Shown: one piece after another, positions 17,784-26,464 of the stretch
How the letters are laid out: the number at the start of each line of letters is the position of its first letter
Numbering within the stretch: position 1 is the first letter of the stretch
Origin: Winogradskyella psychrotolerans
Lineage (GTDB): Bacteria; Bacteroidota; Bacteroidia; Flavobacteriales; Flavobacteriaceae
DNA length: 64,000 nucleotides
Reading direction: 5' to 3'
Assembly (NCBI RefSeq): GCF_018860545.1
Contig: NZ_JAHKPN010000011.1
Location: forward strand, 372,001 to 436,000
Translations under genes and position numbers: made by a program
The notes under the pieces: model-generated
What the model was told of the DNA's origin: nothing
Seen by the model: only the letters and a program-made list of their open reading frames with translations
Databases searched by the model: none

Positions 17784-19115
17784 CTATTCGGCATTATCCA
17801 AAAAATCCTTAACACGCTCCGTTAATTTATCTAAAAACGAACGGCGTTCTTTTACAGGCTCTGGTGCCACGACTTCTGGTTCTGACTCTTGCAATTCTTC
17901 TGCTTCATTTTCAATGACTATCTCTTCTTCAATAGCCTCAACTTTTTTACGCTCCTGACGTTTTAAACCATCCATGACCAACCCTACTGCTGTAGCGTAT
18001 AACGGACTTGCAATATCCTCATCACTATCTCCTGCTAAATGCTCATTTGGATAGCCAATTCTGGTATCCATTCCCGTGATATATTCTACTAATTGCTTTA
18101 AATGCTTTAATTGAGAGCCTCCACCGGTTAAAACGATACCTCCAATGAGTTTTTTCTTTTGCTCTTCGTGACCGTAATTTTTTATTTCAACATAAACTTG
18201 TTCAATGATCTCCACAACTCTGGCGTGAATGATTTTAGACAAATTCTTTAAGGTGATTTCCTTTGGCTCTCTTCCTCTTAACCCAGGAATTGATACAATT
18301 TCATTATCCTTATTTTCTCCTGGCCATGCGGATCCAAACTTTACTTTTAAAAGTTCGGCTTGTTTTTCAATAATTGAACACCCTTCCTTTATATCTTCCG
18401 TAATGACACCTCCACCAAAAGGAATGACTGCCGTATGACGAATAATACCATCTTTAAAAACGGCTAAATCCGTGGTCCCACCACCTATATCAATCAAAGC
18501 AACACCAGCTTCTTTCTCTTCTCTACTCAACACTGCATTAGCAGATGCTAAAGGTTCTAAAGTGATACCTTCTAAATTTAAACCTGCACTTTTTATACAA
18601 CGACCAACATTTCTAATCGATGATACCTGACCTACGACAACGTGAAAATTCGCTTCTAAACGACCTCCATACATACCAATTGGCTCTGTAATTTCAGCCT
18701 GACCATCGATCTTGAATTCTTGAGGTAGTACATGAATAATCTCTTCACCTGGAAGCATTACCAATTTATGCACCTGATTGATTAAACGATCAATATCTTC
18801 TTCATCGATAACCATATCCGAATTTGGGCGCGTGATATAATCACTATGTTGCAAACTTCGAATATGCTGACCGGCAATACCAACGGTTACATCTTCAATT
18901 TTCTCACCTGATGCCGCTTCAGCTTCTTGAACAGCTTGTTGAATGGATTGAATCGTCTGTGTAATATTATTAACCACACCACGATGCACTCCCATACTTT
19001 TAGCTTTGCCTAAACCTAAAATTTCAACTTTATCGTACTCGTTTTTACGACCAATCATGGCCACAATTTTTGTGGTTCCTATATCTAGACCTACCGAAAT
19101 GTTTTGTTTGTCCAT
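17784..19115 (-). CDS. ftsA: Cell division protein FtsA
   Basis: Actin-like ATPase that ties FtsZ filaments to the membrane. The 443 residues start with VGLDIGTTKIVAMIGR (phosphate-1 motif), contain VALIDIGGGTTDLAVF (phosphate-2) and VLTGGGSQL (adenosine motif). The SHS2 domain 1C lies at about 85-165. After an acidic Glu/Val linker, the last 18 residues SFLDKLTERVKDFLDN form an amphipathic helix, the expected membrane-targeting sequence. It begins three bases after the ftsQ stop and precedes ftsZ. Confidence 0.96.
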   Translation of the reverse strand: MDKQNISVGLDIGTTKIVAMIGRKNEYDKVEILGLGKAKSMGVHRGVVNNITQTIQSIQQAVQEAEAASGEKIEDVTVGIAGQHIRSLQHSDYITRPNSDMVIDEEDIDRLINQVHKLVMLPGEEIIHVLPQEFKIDGQAEITEPIGMYGGRLEANFHVVVGQVSSIRNVGRCIKSAGLNLEGITLEPLASANAVLSREEKEAGVALIDIGGGTTDLAVFKDGIIRHTAVIPFGGGVITEDIKEGCSIIEKQAELLKVKFGSAWPGENKDNEIVSIPGLRGREPKEITLKNLSKIIHARVVEIIEQVYVEIKNYGHEEQKKKLIGGIVLTGGGSQLKHLKQLVEYITGMDTRIGYPNEHLAGDSDEDIASPLYATAVGLVMDGLKRQERKKVEAIEEEIVIENEAEELQESEPEVVAPEPVKERRSFLDKLTERVKDFLDNAE

Positions 19116-19118
19116 AGT

Positions 19119-19841
19119 TTACTTTTTGGTGCAAATAACTTGTTTGTCAAATTTTAAATTCACTAATGCATAATGATCTAAAATTTGGTCTTTAAAAGCC
19201 TTTTGATAAAATGCCTTAAAATTGTTTATCTTCTTATCGAGTTGTTTTAAAGTTCCTAAATGAACCGTAAAATCACTTTTTCTAATTTTAAAATCAATGG
19301 TATCATCGTCGTTCTGACGAATCTCAATGACATGTTTCTTTAAAAAATCATCTTCATCTACAGCTTTTGCAAATTTAAAGACTTTTTCGAGGTTATTTTT
19401 GTTAATATTTCCGGTAACAAGTGGCACTCTTGCAGCGTAATTATGAGACAGAGGCATATATCCACCTTCATCATCGATATAATACGACACTTTTGTGTTC
19501 ACTCTTGCAATAGGTTTTTTTTGTTCAATTTCAGCCGAAAGCGCCCCATTTACTGACATGAACACCTCCGCTTCCTTGATCATTGGATTAGATTTCAGGG
19601 CAGATTCTAATTTATTCAAATCTATAATTTCTTTGGATTGCTGCGAAACAGGTTCTTGATTTACTATTAACAATTTACTAACATTCACATCTGTAATAAA
19701 TAATTTGTTTTCGCCTAAAAATGTGATGTTTGGCCCACTAACTTTTCGTGTCTTATTTCTTTGATTTGAAAACGCGAACAAAAAGCCCACCAAAACAATT
19801 AATCCTATGATTTTAATATAGTTGAAATTAATTTTTGACAT
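19119..19841 (-). CDS. ftsQ: Cell division protein FtsQ/DivIB
   Basis: A 240-residue bitopic protein: one N-terminal helix (IIGLIVLVGFLFAFS, about 10-24), then a periplasmic part with an FtsQ-type POTRA region (about 35-105, including LESALKSNPMIKEAEVFMSVNG and IEQKKPIARV) and a beta-rich domain. It belongs to the divisome subcomplex with FtsL and FtsB. Sequence is poorly conserved, as usual in Bacteroidota, but position between murC and ftsA and the POTRA pattern support the call. Its start overlaps the end of murC by 14 bases. Confidence 0.88.
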   Translation of the reverse strand: MSKINFNYIKIIGLIVLVGFLFAFSNQRNKTRKVSGPNITFLGENKLFITDVNVSKLLIVNQEPVSQQSKEIIDLNKLESALKSNPMIKEAEVFMSVNGALSAEIEQKKPIARVNTKVSYYIDDEGGYMPLSHNYAARVPLVTGNINKNNLEKVFKFAKAVDEDDFLKKHVIEIRQNDDDTIDFKIRKSDFTVHLGTLKQLDKKINNFKAFYQKAFKDQILDHYALVNLKFDKQVICTKK

Positions 19842-21180
19842 AAAACGCTTCTTTTATATGTTTAACTTCAGCTCCAATATCTCCTGCTCCAATAGTCAAT
19901 ACAATTTGGGCATTAGATTTTTTTATTTCATCAATTAAATGTGATTTTTGAATTATTTTTTTATTCGGATTTTTAATCTTTTCTAACAACCATTTTGACG
20001 TTACTCCTTCTATCGGTAATTCTCTTGCAGGATAGATATCCAATAGCAATAATTCATCGAATTTAGAAAGACTTTCTGCAAACTCATTTACAAAATCTCT
20101 GGTTCTACTGAATAAATGCGGTTGAAAAATAGCCAATACCTTTTTACCGGGATACATCTCCCTAACCGCTTGATGTACAGCATTTATTTCTTCGGGGTGA
20201 TGAGCATAATCATCTATAAATACTAAATCCTCCGTTCTAATGTGATAGGTAAATCTACGTTTCACTCCTTTGTACGTTTCCAGTCCTGTCATCAAATCAG
20301 CATACGTACACCCATATTCTACAGCCATTGCTATAGCGATAATAGCATTCGATAAATTGTGTCGTCCTGGCAAACTAAATTTAAAGCCTTTTTGAATACC
20401 TTTTGGTGTTTTCACATCAAAGACGTAGCTCCCATTTTCAATAGAAATATTTTGCGCACTATAATCGGCATCATCTTCTATGCCGTAAGTGATTCCCTTT
20501 AATGGCAGTCCATTTTTAACAAATAACTTCCCACTTGGTTTTATACATTCTGAAAAATCCTTAAAGGTTTTCACTAACTCTTCCGCATTGCCATAAATAT
20601 CTAAATGGTCGGCATCCATAGAAGTAATACAAGCTAAATCTGGCGATAAGGTTAAAAATGACCGGTCAAATTCATCAGCTTCAACCACTGTAACATCTGT
20701 TCCGTTGATAATTAAATTAGAATTATAATTCTCACTTATGCCTCCTAAAAAAGCTGTAACAGGCACATTACACACATTCAACAAATGTCCTAAAATACTC
20801 GTTGTCGTTGTTTTACCATGTGTTCCCGCAATCGCTAAACAAATGGTTTGCTTTGTGATTTCTCCTAAAACTGCAGAACGCTTTAAAACATTAAAATCAT
20901 TTGCTTTAAAATAATCGAATTCTGAATGCCCCTTTGGAATCGCAGGTGTATAAACAACAAGTGTGTTTTCAGGGTTTAAAAATGCACTTGAAACTTTTTC
21001 AATATTATCTTCAAAATGAATATTTACCCCTAAATCTTCAAGCGAATTCGTGATGTCCGTTGGCGTTTTATCATAACCAGCCACTTGCTTACCATTAGCC
21101 ACAAAATAACGCGCAATCGCACTCATTCCGATGCCACCGATGCCAATAAAATAAACGTTATTTAGGTTATCGAAATTCAT
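19828..21180 (-). CDS. murC: UDP-N-acetylmuramate--L-alanine ligase MurC
   Basis: Cytosolic Mur ligase that adds L-Ala to UDP-MurNAc with ATP. The 450 residues show the N-terminal Rossmann motif [16 protein letters not shown], the P-loop [15 protein letters not shown] at about 117-131, [11 protein letters not shown], and the third domain with [10 protein letters not shown] and [11 protein letters not shown], all typical of MurC. Start ATG overlaps the murG stop by four bases, and its 3' end overlaps ftsQ by 14 bases, so the three genes are translationally linked. Confidence 0.97.
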   Translation of the reverse strand: MNFDNLNNVYFIGIGGIGMSAIARYFVANGKQVAGYDKTPTDITNSLEDLGVNIHFEDNIEKVSSAFLNPENTLVVYTPAIPKGHSEFDYFKANDFNVLKRSAVLGEITKQTICLAIAGTHGKTTTTSILGHLLNVCNVPVTAFLGGISENYNSNLIINGTDVTVVEADEFDRSFLTLSPDLACITSMDADHLDIYGNAEELVKTFKDFSECIKPSGKLFVKNGLPLKGITYGIEDDADYSAQNISIENGSYVFDVKTPKGIQKGFKFSLPGRHNLSNAIIAIAMAVEYGCTYADLMTGLETYKGVKRRFTYHIRTEDLVFIDDYAHHPEEINAVHQAVREMYPGKKVLAIFQPHLFSRTRDFVNEFAESLSKFDELLLLDIYPARELPIEGVTSKWLLEKIKNPNKKIIQKSHLIDEIKKSNAQIVLTIGAGDIGAEVKHIKEAFYVKN

Positions 21181-22274
21181 TTATTATTTATTAAGTTTTC
21201 AACTTCATCAACAATAGCATTAGTAGCATTAACCAAAGCCAAAGCTTGTATATTTTTACTTAATTCTTTTCGTTTGTCTTCGTTAGATATTAAATCGGAA
21301 AATTCAGTTTGAAAATCAGCATCTAAATCTTTTTCTCTAATTAAAATCGCAGCATTTTTATCCGCTACGGATTGAGCATTTTTAGTTTGATGATCTTCCG
21401 CCACATTTGGTGATGGCACAAAAATCACCGGTTTTCCTACAATACACAATTCTGAAACTGATATCGCTCCGGCTCTAGAAATGATGACATCCGCTGCAGC
21501 ATAAGCTAAATCCATTTGGTTTAAAAATGCGTGTACTTGTATATTCTGCAGTTCATTATATTGCTTATACTGATCGTAATACAATTTTCCGCATTGCCAA
21601 ACCACTTGAACATCTCGCTCTTCAAAAAACGCAATATTCGCCTCTATAAGCTGATTGATACGTCTCGCTCCCAAACTCCCACCTAAAACTAATAGTGTTT
21701 GCTTATTATGTTTTAACTTAAAAGCATCCTTGCCTTCAATATTTTTATCCTTAACCTCTAACAAATCCTTTCGAATTGGATTTCCTGTGAGTCTAATTTT
21801 GTCTTTCGGAAAAAACTTATCCAAACCCTCATAAGCCACACAGATTGTATTCACTTTTTTCGCGAGTAACTTATTCGTAATACCAGGAAACGAATTCTGC
21901 TCCTGTATTAAGCTCGGCACTCCTTTTGACGAAGCTACATGCAATAACGGTCCACTTGCGAATCCCCCTGTTCCAATTACAACATCTGGCTTAAATGTAT
22001 TTACAATTTTACGCGAGCGCAATAAACTACTTACCAACTTCAATGGGAATGCCAAATTTCTTAAAGTTAATTTGCGTTGAATTCCAGAAATCCATAACCC
22101 TTCAATCTCATAACCAGCTTGCGGCACTTTGTCCATTTCCATGCGGTCCGAAGCTCCAACAAATAAAAATTTAGCATCAGGATAGCGCAACTTTAACTCG
22201 TCTGCAATCGCAACCGCAGGATAAATATGTCCTCCGGTTCCTCCTCCTGATAATATAAATTTATATGGTTTCAA
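21177..22274 (-). CDS. murG: UDP-GlcNAc:undecaprenyl-PP-MurNAc-pentapeptide transferase MurG
   Basis: Membrane-associated glycosyltransferase that turns lipid I into lipid II. The 365 residues have the GT-B fold with the first G-loop [19 protein letters not shown] at about 9-27, [11 protein letters not shown] (second G-loop, about 100-110), [13 protein letters not shown] and the donor-site segment [32 protein letters not shown] (about 265-297, read in parts). Length is standard. Preceded by ftsW with a 40-base gap and overlapping murC by four bases. Confidence 0.97.
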   Translation of the reverse strand: MKPYKFILSGGGTGGHIYPAVAIADELKLRYPDAKFLFVGASDRMEMDKVPQAGYEIEGLWISGIQRKLTLRNLAFPLKLVSSLLRSRKIVNTFKPDVVIGTGGFASGPLLHVASSKGVPSLIQEQNSFPGITNKLLAKKVNTICVAYEGLDKFFPKDKIRLTGNPIRKDLLEVKDKNIEGKDAFKLKHNKQTLLVLGGSLGARRINQLIEANIAFFEERDVQVVWQCGKLYYDQYKQYNELQNIQVHAFLNQMDLAYAAADVIISRAGAISVSELCIVGKPVIFVPSPNVAEDHQTKNAQSVADKNAAILIREKDLDADFQTEFSDLISNEDKRKELSKNIQALALVNATNAIVDEVENLINNK

Positions 22275-22314
22275 ATTTTAAATTTTCTGTTTTTTAATAT
22301 TATTGTTTCTATTT

Positions 22315-23502
22315 CTAAATCGCTTCACTCAAAATAGCCAACGGATTATCTTCAGCATCTTCTTGCTCTTTTAATTCCTCCCGTTTTGCACTCACACTCA
22401 ATATTATTCCTATCGACAAACAGGTCATCCAAATTGAAGTTCCACCACTACTTATTAAGGGTAGCGTTTGCCCAGTAACCGGAAATAATTCCACAGCAAC
22501 AGCCATATTAATTAATGCCTGAAAAACGATAGGCAAGCCAACACCTAATACCAATAATTTTCCAAATATCGTGTCTGATTTATGACTCACTACCACAATC
22601 CTAAACAACAACCACATATATAACACTAATAAGAACACACCTCCAAACAAGCCGTATTCTTCAATGATAATGGCAAAAATAAAATCGGAGGACGACTGCG
22701 GTAAAAAGTTCTTCTGTACACTTTTACCTGGTCCTAGCGGAGTTATTCCTGTCGCAATTGCAATTTTCGCTTTTTCTATTTGATAATCTGCTTCCGTATC
22801 TTCTCCATTAGAGAAATTCTCAATTCTATTTATCCATGTATCCACCCTATTCGGCATCGCATCTGGAAATGCTTTTGCCACCAAAATAAACATCGTGAGC
22901 GCCAACAACCCTGTACCTACAATAATTAGTAGATACTTAATTGGATAACCTCCAATAAATGCCAACATCATAATCATCGTAAATATGATGGCTGTTGTAG
23001 AAAAATTAGCAGGTAATATGAGGATTAAAATTAGAAACACTGGTATCCAAAGGGGCAATAATGAATCTTTAAAGCTCACCTCTTCATCTTTAATTTTTGA
23101 CAAGTAACGTGCTACATAAACCATCAATACCACAGCAGCTAAAGTTGATGTTTGAAAAGACATATTCACAATCGGAATCTGAATCCAACGACTCGCATTT
23201 GCACCAGCAATAGTTGTTCCCTGAAGCATTGTAACCAACAACAACACAAACACAATAGGAATCATAACCATAGATAAGCCACGAAAATATTTATAAGGCA
23301 CTTTATGAACTCCGAACATAATAACAAAGCCTAAAAGCAGATGCATAAAGTGTTTTATAAAAAAAGAAAATGTATTGGTATTTCCGCTATTTGCCAAATT
23401 ACTAGCAGCACTATAAACAGGCATAAACGAAAATATAGCCAACAGCGCCACTATAGCCCAAATAGCTTTATCTCCTTTTATTTGTTTGAATATATTTTGC
23501 AT
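22315..23502 (-). CDS. ftsW: Peptidoglycan glycosyltransferase FtsW
   Basis: SEDS-family polymerase of septal peptidoglycan, about ten helices. Typical pieces: ASRWIQIPIVNMSFQTSTLA (conserved W-I after the first loop), EKAKIAIATGITPLGPGKSVQKNFLPQSSSDFIFAIIIEEYGL (catalytic-loop region, read in parts, with the conserved Glu) and TGQTLPLISSGGTSIW. I choose the ATG at 23502 (MQNIFKQIKG). The frame is open nine codons further to 23529, but that part lies in an intergenic palindrome and does not resemble FtsW. Cytosolic C-terminal tail is acidic. Confidence 0.95.
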   Translation of the reverse strand: MQNIFKQIKGDKAIWAIVALLAIFSFMPVYSAASNLANSGNTNTFSFFIKHFMHLLLGFVIMFGVHKVPYKYFRGLSMVMIPIVFVLLLVTMLQGTTIAGANASRWIQIPIVNMSFQTSTLAAVVLMVYVARYLSKIKDEEVSFKDSLLPLWIPVFLILILILPANFSTTAIIFTMIMMLAFIGGYPIKYLLIIVGTGLLALTMFILVAKAFPDAMPNRVDTWINRIENFSNGEDTEADYQIEKAKIAIATGITPLGPGKSVQKNFLPQSSSDFIFAIIIEEYGLFGGVFLLVLYMWLLFRIVVVSHKSDTIFGKLLVLGVGLPIVFQALINMAVAVELFPVTGQTLPLISSGGTSIWMTCLSIGIILSVSAKREELKEQEDAEDNPLAILSEAI

Positions 23503-23528
23503 ACTACAGACCCTTTGTCTTCCTGACA

Positions 23529-23546
23529 TTTCCCCATAAGGGGAAA
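23529..23546. repeat. Short palindrome beside the ftsW start
   Basis: TTTCCCCATAAGGGGAAA has perfect 7-base arms. It sits 27 bases upstream of the chosen ftsW ATG and is of the same general type as the other intergenic palindromes of this cluster. Confidence 0.6.
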
Positions 23547-23640
23547 ATTTAATTAGTTATTAGATACTTTTATTTACTCATTCATTTTTTTGCAACACAC
23601 TGCGAATTGCTCCTTAAGTCACATTACGCCTCAACAGTTT

Positions 23641-23670
23641 CTTCCCTTCGGGAAGAGTAAGATGGGCTTT
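23641..23670. repeat. REP-like element abutting the murD stop codon
   Basis: CTTCCCTTCGGGAAG hairpin followed by GTAAGATGGGCTTT. Read on the minus strand it begins directly after the murD TAG as AAAGCCCATCTTACTCTTCCC. The order AGCCC - TCTTAC/TCCCTAA - CTTCCC hairpin matches the elements at 24997-25034 and 32763-32797. Confidence 0.6.
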
Positions 23671-25068
23671 CTACAAATTTCTAACAGCATTCTTAAATTG
23701 ACGCCCTCTATCTTCATAATTCTCGAATAAATCGAAACTCGCACAAGCAGGTGACAACAACACATTATCGCCAGCATCGGCCAGCTTATAAGCTATCTTC
23801 ACAGCTTCACTCATGTATTGTGTTTCAATAATCACATCTACCATATTACCAAAAGACTCCATAAGTTTTGCATTATCTACACCTAAGCAAATAATAGCCT
23901 TAACTTTTTCGTTCACAAATGGAAATAACTCCCTGTACTCATTACCTTTATCCACTCCGCCAACAATCCAGACCGTAGGTGCATCCATACTTTCTAATGC
24001 GAAATAGGTTGCATTGACATTCGTTGCTTTTGAGTCGTTAATATATTGCACTTTATTAATTTTTAAAACATGCTCTAAACGATGCTCCACACCTTGAAAG
24101 TTCTCTAAACTCTCACGTATAGTTTGTTTTCTAATTTTAAGTAAATGCGCAACAGTAGAAGCTGCCATTGCATTTTTCACGTTGTGTTTTCCTTCTAATG
24201 CTAATTTATTTGTAGGCATAGTTATTTTAGTGTTATCTATTGTTATTATTATGTTGTTGTTGTCTAAATATGCACCTTGCTCGATAACGTTTGTTAAAGA
24301 AAAAGGTAATTTTTTGGATTGAATTTGATGCGTTTTTATGTATTCTAAAATGACTTCATCATCAGCATCATATATGAAATAATCGTCTTCTGTCTGATTT
24401 TCTACTACTCTAAATTTTGAAGCGATATAGTTTTCAAACTTATAATCGTATCTGTCTAAATGGTCTGGTGTGATATTAGTCAACACCGCAATTTTAGGCT
24501 TGAAATCTATAATATCATCCAATTGAAAACTGCTAATCTCCAACACATAATTATCATGATTTCTCTCTAAAATTTGCTTTGCAAAACTATCTCCAATATT
24601 ACCTGCCAATCCAACATCTAACTCTTGTTTTAAAATATGATGTGTTAGTGATGCTGTTGTGGTTTTCCCATTACTTCCTGTAATAGCGACCAAAGTTGCA
24701 TCCGTAAATTTTGAAGCCAATTCAATTTCAGAAACCACTGTAATTCCAGCCTCTCGAATTTGTTTAACCAAAGCCACTTTATCTGGAATACCAGGACTTT
24801 TCATGACAATGTCTGCGTTCAGAATTTTTGATTCTGTATGCTGCTCATCTTCAAATTCAATCTCATTATTTAAAAGAACGTCTTTATACTTGTCTTTAAT
24901 CTTTCCTTTGTCTGATACAAATACATCGTATCCTTTTGCTTTTCCTAAAAGCGCTGTTCCTACTCCACTTTCTCCACCTCCAAGAATAACTAATCGAAGC
25001 CCCTTCCTAAATCCTTCCCCAAACGGGAAGGACTTCTCACTCTGCTGATTACTTTCCTTGTCCTTCAT
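23671..25068 (-). CDS. murD: UDP-N-acetylmuramoyl-L-alanine--D-glutamate ligase MurD
   Basis: Cytosolic Mur ligase that adds D-Glu. Motifs: RLVILGGGESGVGTALLGK (UDP-binding start of domain 1), ITGSNGKTTTASLTHH (P-loop), LEISSFQLD, ITPDHLDRYD, INDSKATNVNAT and VWIVGGVDKG. The core starts only at residue 25. Residues 13-24 (SFPFGEGFRKGL) are encoded by a REP-like palindrome also found between genes here, and residues 1-12 are Lys/Glu/Ser-rich. MurD normally starts within one to four residues of the RLVILG core, so this N-terminal extension looks secondary; no in-frame ATG lies closer. Enzyme function should be intact. Confidence 0.95.
   Translation of the reverse strand: MKDKESNQQSEKSFPFGEGFRKGLRLVILGGGESGVGTALLGKAKGYDVFVSDKGKIKDKYKDVLLNNEIEFEDEQHTESKILNADIVMKSPGIPDKVALVKQIREAGITVVSEIELASKFTDATLVAITGSNGKTTTASLTHHILKQELDVGLAGNIGDSFAKQILERNHDNYVLEISSFQLDDIIDFKPKIAVLTNITPDHLDRYDYKFENYIASKFRVVENQTEDDYFIYDADDEVILEYIKTHQIQSKKLPFSLTNVIEQGAYLDNNNIIITIDNTKITMPTNKLALEGKHNVKNAMAASTVAHLLKIRKQTIRESLENFQGVEHRLEHVLKINKVQYINDSKATNVNATYFALESMDAPTVWIVGGVDKGNEYRELFPFVNEKVKAIICLGVDNAKLMESFGNMVDVIIETQYMSEAVKIAYKLADAGDNVLLSPACASFDLFENYEDRGRQFKNAVRNL
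24997..25034. repeat. REP-like palindrome inside the 5' end of murD
   Basis: Plus-strand AAGCCCCTTCCTAAATCC followed by the hairpin TTCCCCAAACGGGAA and GGAC. Same arrangement as the copies at 23641-23670 and 32763-32797. Here it is read as codons 13-24 of murD. Confidence 0.65.
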
Positions 25069-25080
25069 TTAATCCTTTTT

Positions 25081-25152
25081 GTCATTCCTGCGAAGGCAGG
25101 AATCTACTTTATTACTACTCTTATTGTGGATTCCTGCCTTCGCAGGAATGAC
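25081..25152. repeat. Perfect inverted repeat upstream of murD (24-bp arms)
   Basis: The left arm (25081-25104, GTCATTCCTGCGAAGGCAGG and four more bases) and the right arm (25129-25152) are perfect inverse copies around a 24-base spacer. Each arm is itself palindromic (TTCCTGC-gaag-GCAGGAA type). This GTCATTCCTGCG... sequence is a well-known dispersed intergenic repeat type. It lies between mraY and murD in the middle of the operon. Confidence 0.85.
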
Positions 25153-25160
25153 AAGCTCTT

Positions 25161-26402
25161 TTATCTTATCTTCAAGGTTACTATCGTTATAATAGCAAGT
25201 AGAATTCCTACAATCCAAAAACGCGTAACTATCTTACTTTCGTGATATCCTGATTTTTGATAGTGATGATGTAAAGGCGACATTTTAAATATGCGTCGAC
25301 CTTCACCAAACTTCTTTCTTGTGTATTTGAAATAGCTAACCTGTAAAATGACTGATAAATTCTCTGCTAAAAATATACCGCAGAGTATAGGAATCAACCA
25401 TTCTTTTCTAACTGCTATAGCAATTACCGCAATGATTCCTCCAATAGTAAGACTTCCTGTGTCACCCATAAATACCTGTGCCGGATAGGTGTTATACCAT
25501 AAAAATCCAATTAATGCTCCGACAAATGCCGCAATGTAAATTGTGATTTCTTCCGCTCTTGGGATGTACATAATATCTAAGTACCCTGAAAACACAATAT
25601 TACTAGACACCCATGCAAAAATCCCCAGCGTTAATACAATTATAGCAGATGTACCTGCGGCTAGCCCATCGATGCCGTCCGTGAGATTTGCACCATTTGA
25701 TACGGCTGTAATTATAATTATACTAACCAAAATAAATACGAGCCATGTGTATTTCTCTAAACCCGGACTTATCCATGTGATTAAATCTGAATAATCAAAC
25801 TCATTATCTTTTAAAAATGGAATCGTCGTTTTTGTTGACTTCTCTTCAGCTTTAAACAGTTTTGTTGCTTGCACGTCTGGATTTGCAGCACGTAATTCAT
25901 TTTGCTGTGCTATTGGCAATTTCTCTTTTATCGTTACATCATTATTAAAAAATAATGTTGCACCAACTATAATTCCTAATCCGACCTGACCAAGAACTTT
26001 AAATCTCCCTTTTAGACCGTCTTTATCATTTTTGAATTTTTTAATATAATCATCAATAAACCCAATAGTCCCCATCCAAAGTGTAGTCACTATTAACAAG
26101 ATGATATAGATGTTTTCAAGCTTTGCCAATAACAACACAGGAATAAGTGTCGCAAGAATTATGATAATCCCACCCATCGTTGGTGTTCCTGCTTTTTCAA
26201 CTTGTCCTTCCAATCCTAAATCACGAATCGTTTCACCAACTTGTTGCTTTTGTAAAAAACGAATAATGCGTTTACCAAAAATTGTAGAAATTAACAATGA
26301 CAATATAATAGCTACAGCCGCTCTAAAGGTGATAAACCCAAAAAGTGACGCTCCAGGAAATTGGAACTCTTGCTCTAGATATTCGAATAGATAATACAGC
26401 AT
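25161..26402 (-). CDS. mraY: Phospho-N-acetylmuramoyl-pentapeptide-transferase MraY
   Basis: Integral membrane enzyme that makes lipid I from UDP-MurNAc-pentapeptide and undecaprenyl phosphate. Motifs: [15 protein letters not shown], the Asp pair in [45 protein letters not shown] and the histidine motif [14 protein letters not shown]. At 413 residues it is about 50 longer than E. coli MraY; the excess is a hydrophilic insertion at about 155-210 (from NNDVTIKEK to FDYSDLI), a feature I associate with Bacteroidota MraY. Nine basic helix blocks are visible. Confidence 0.96.
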   Translation of the reverse strand: MLYYLFEYLEQEFQFPGASLFGFITFRAAVAIILSLLISTIFGKRIIRFLQKQQVGETIRDLGLEGQVEKAGTPTMGGIIIILATLIPVLLLAKLENIYIILLIVTTLWMGTIGFIDDYIKKFKNDKDGLKGRFKVLGQVGLGIIVGATLFFNNDVTIKEKLPIAQQNELRAANPDVQATKLFKAEEKSTKTTIPFLKDNEFDYSDLITWISPGLEKYTWLVFILVSIIIITAVSNGANLTDGIDGLAAGTSAIIVLTLGIFAWVSSNIVFSGYLDIMYIPRAEEITIYIAAFVGALIGFLWYNTYPAQVFMGDTGSLTIGGIIAVIAIAVRKEWLIPILCGIFLAENLSVILQVSYFKYTRKKFGEGRRIFKMSPLHHHYQKSGYHESKIVTRFWIVGILLAIITIVTLKIR

Positions 26403-26432
26403 TATTAGTTGTTATTTATTTTATTTTTAATA

Positions 26433-26459
26433 CCTACAAGGTTTTTGAAACCTTGCAGG
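26433..26459. repeat. Intergenic palindrome between mraY and murE
   Basis: CCTACAAGGTTT and AAACCTTGCAGG arms with one mismatch around TTG. The ACCTTGCAGG/CAAGGTTT pattern is a dispersed flavobacterial intergenic repeat; with no T-tract it is unlikely to be a strong terminator, in keeping with its place inside the operon. Confidence 0.7.
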
Positions 26460-26464
26460 AAATA

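Noticed and set aside
24659..25048. A 129-codon plus-strand frame lies opposite the 5' part of murD.
   Set aside because: It is antisense to the conserved MurD UDP-binding and P-loop region, has low-complexity Ser/Pro composition and no family resemblance.
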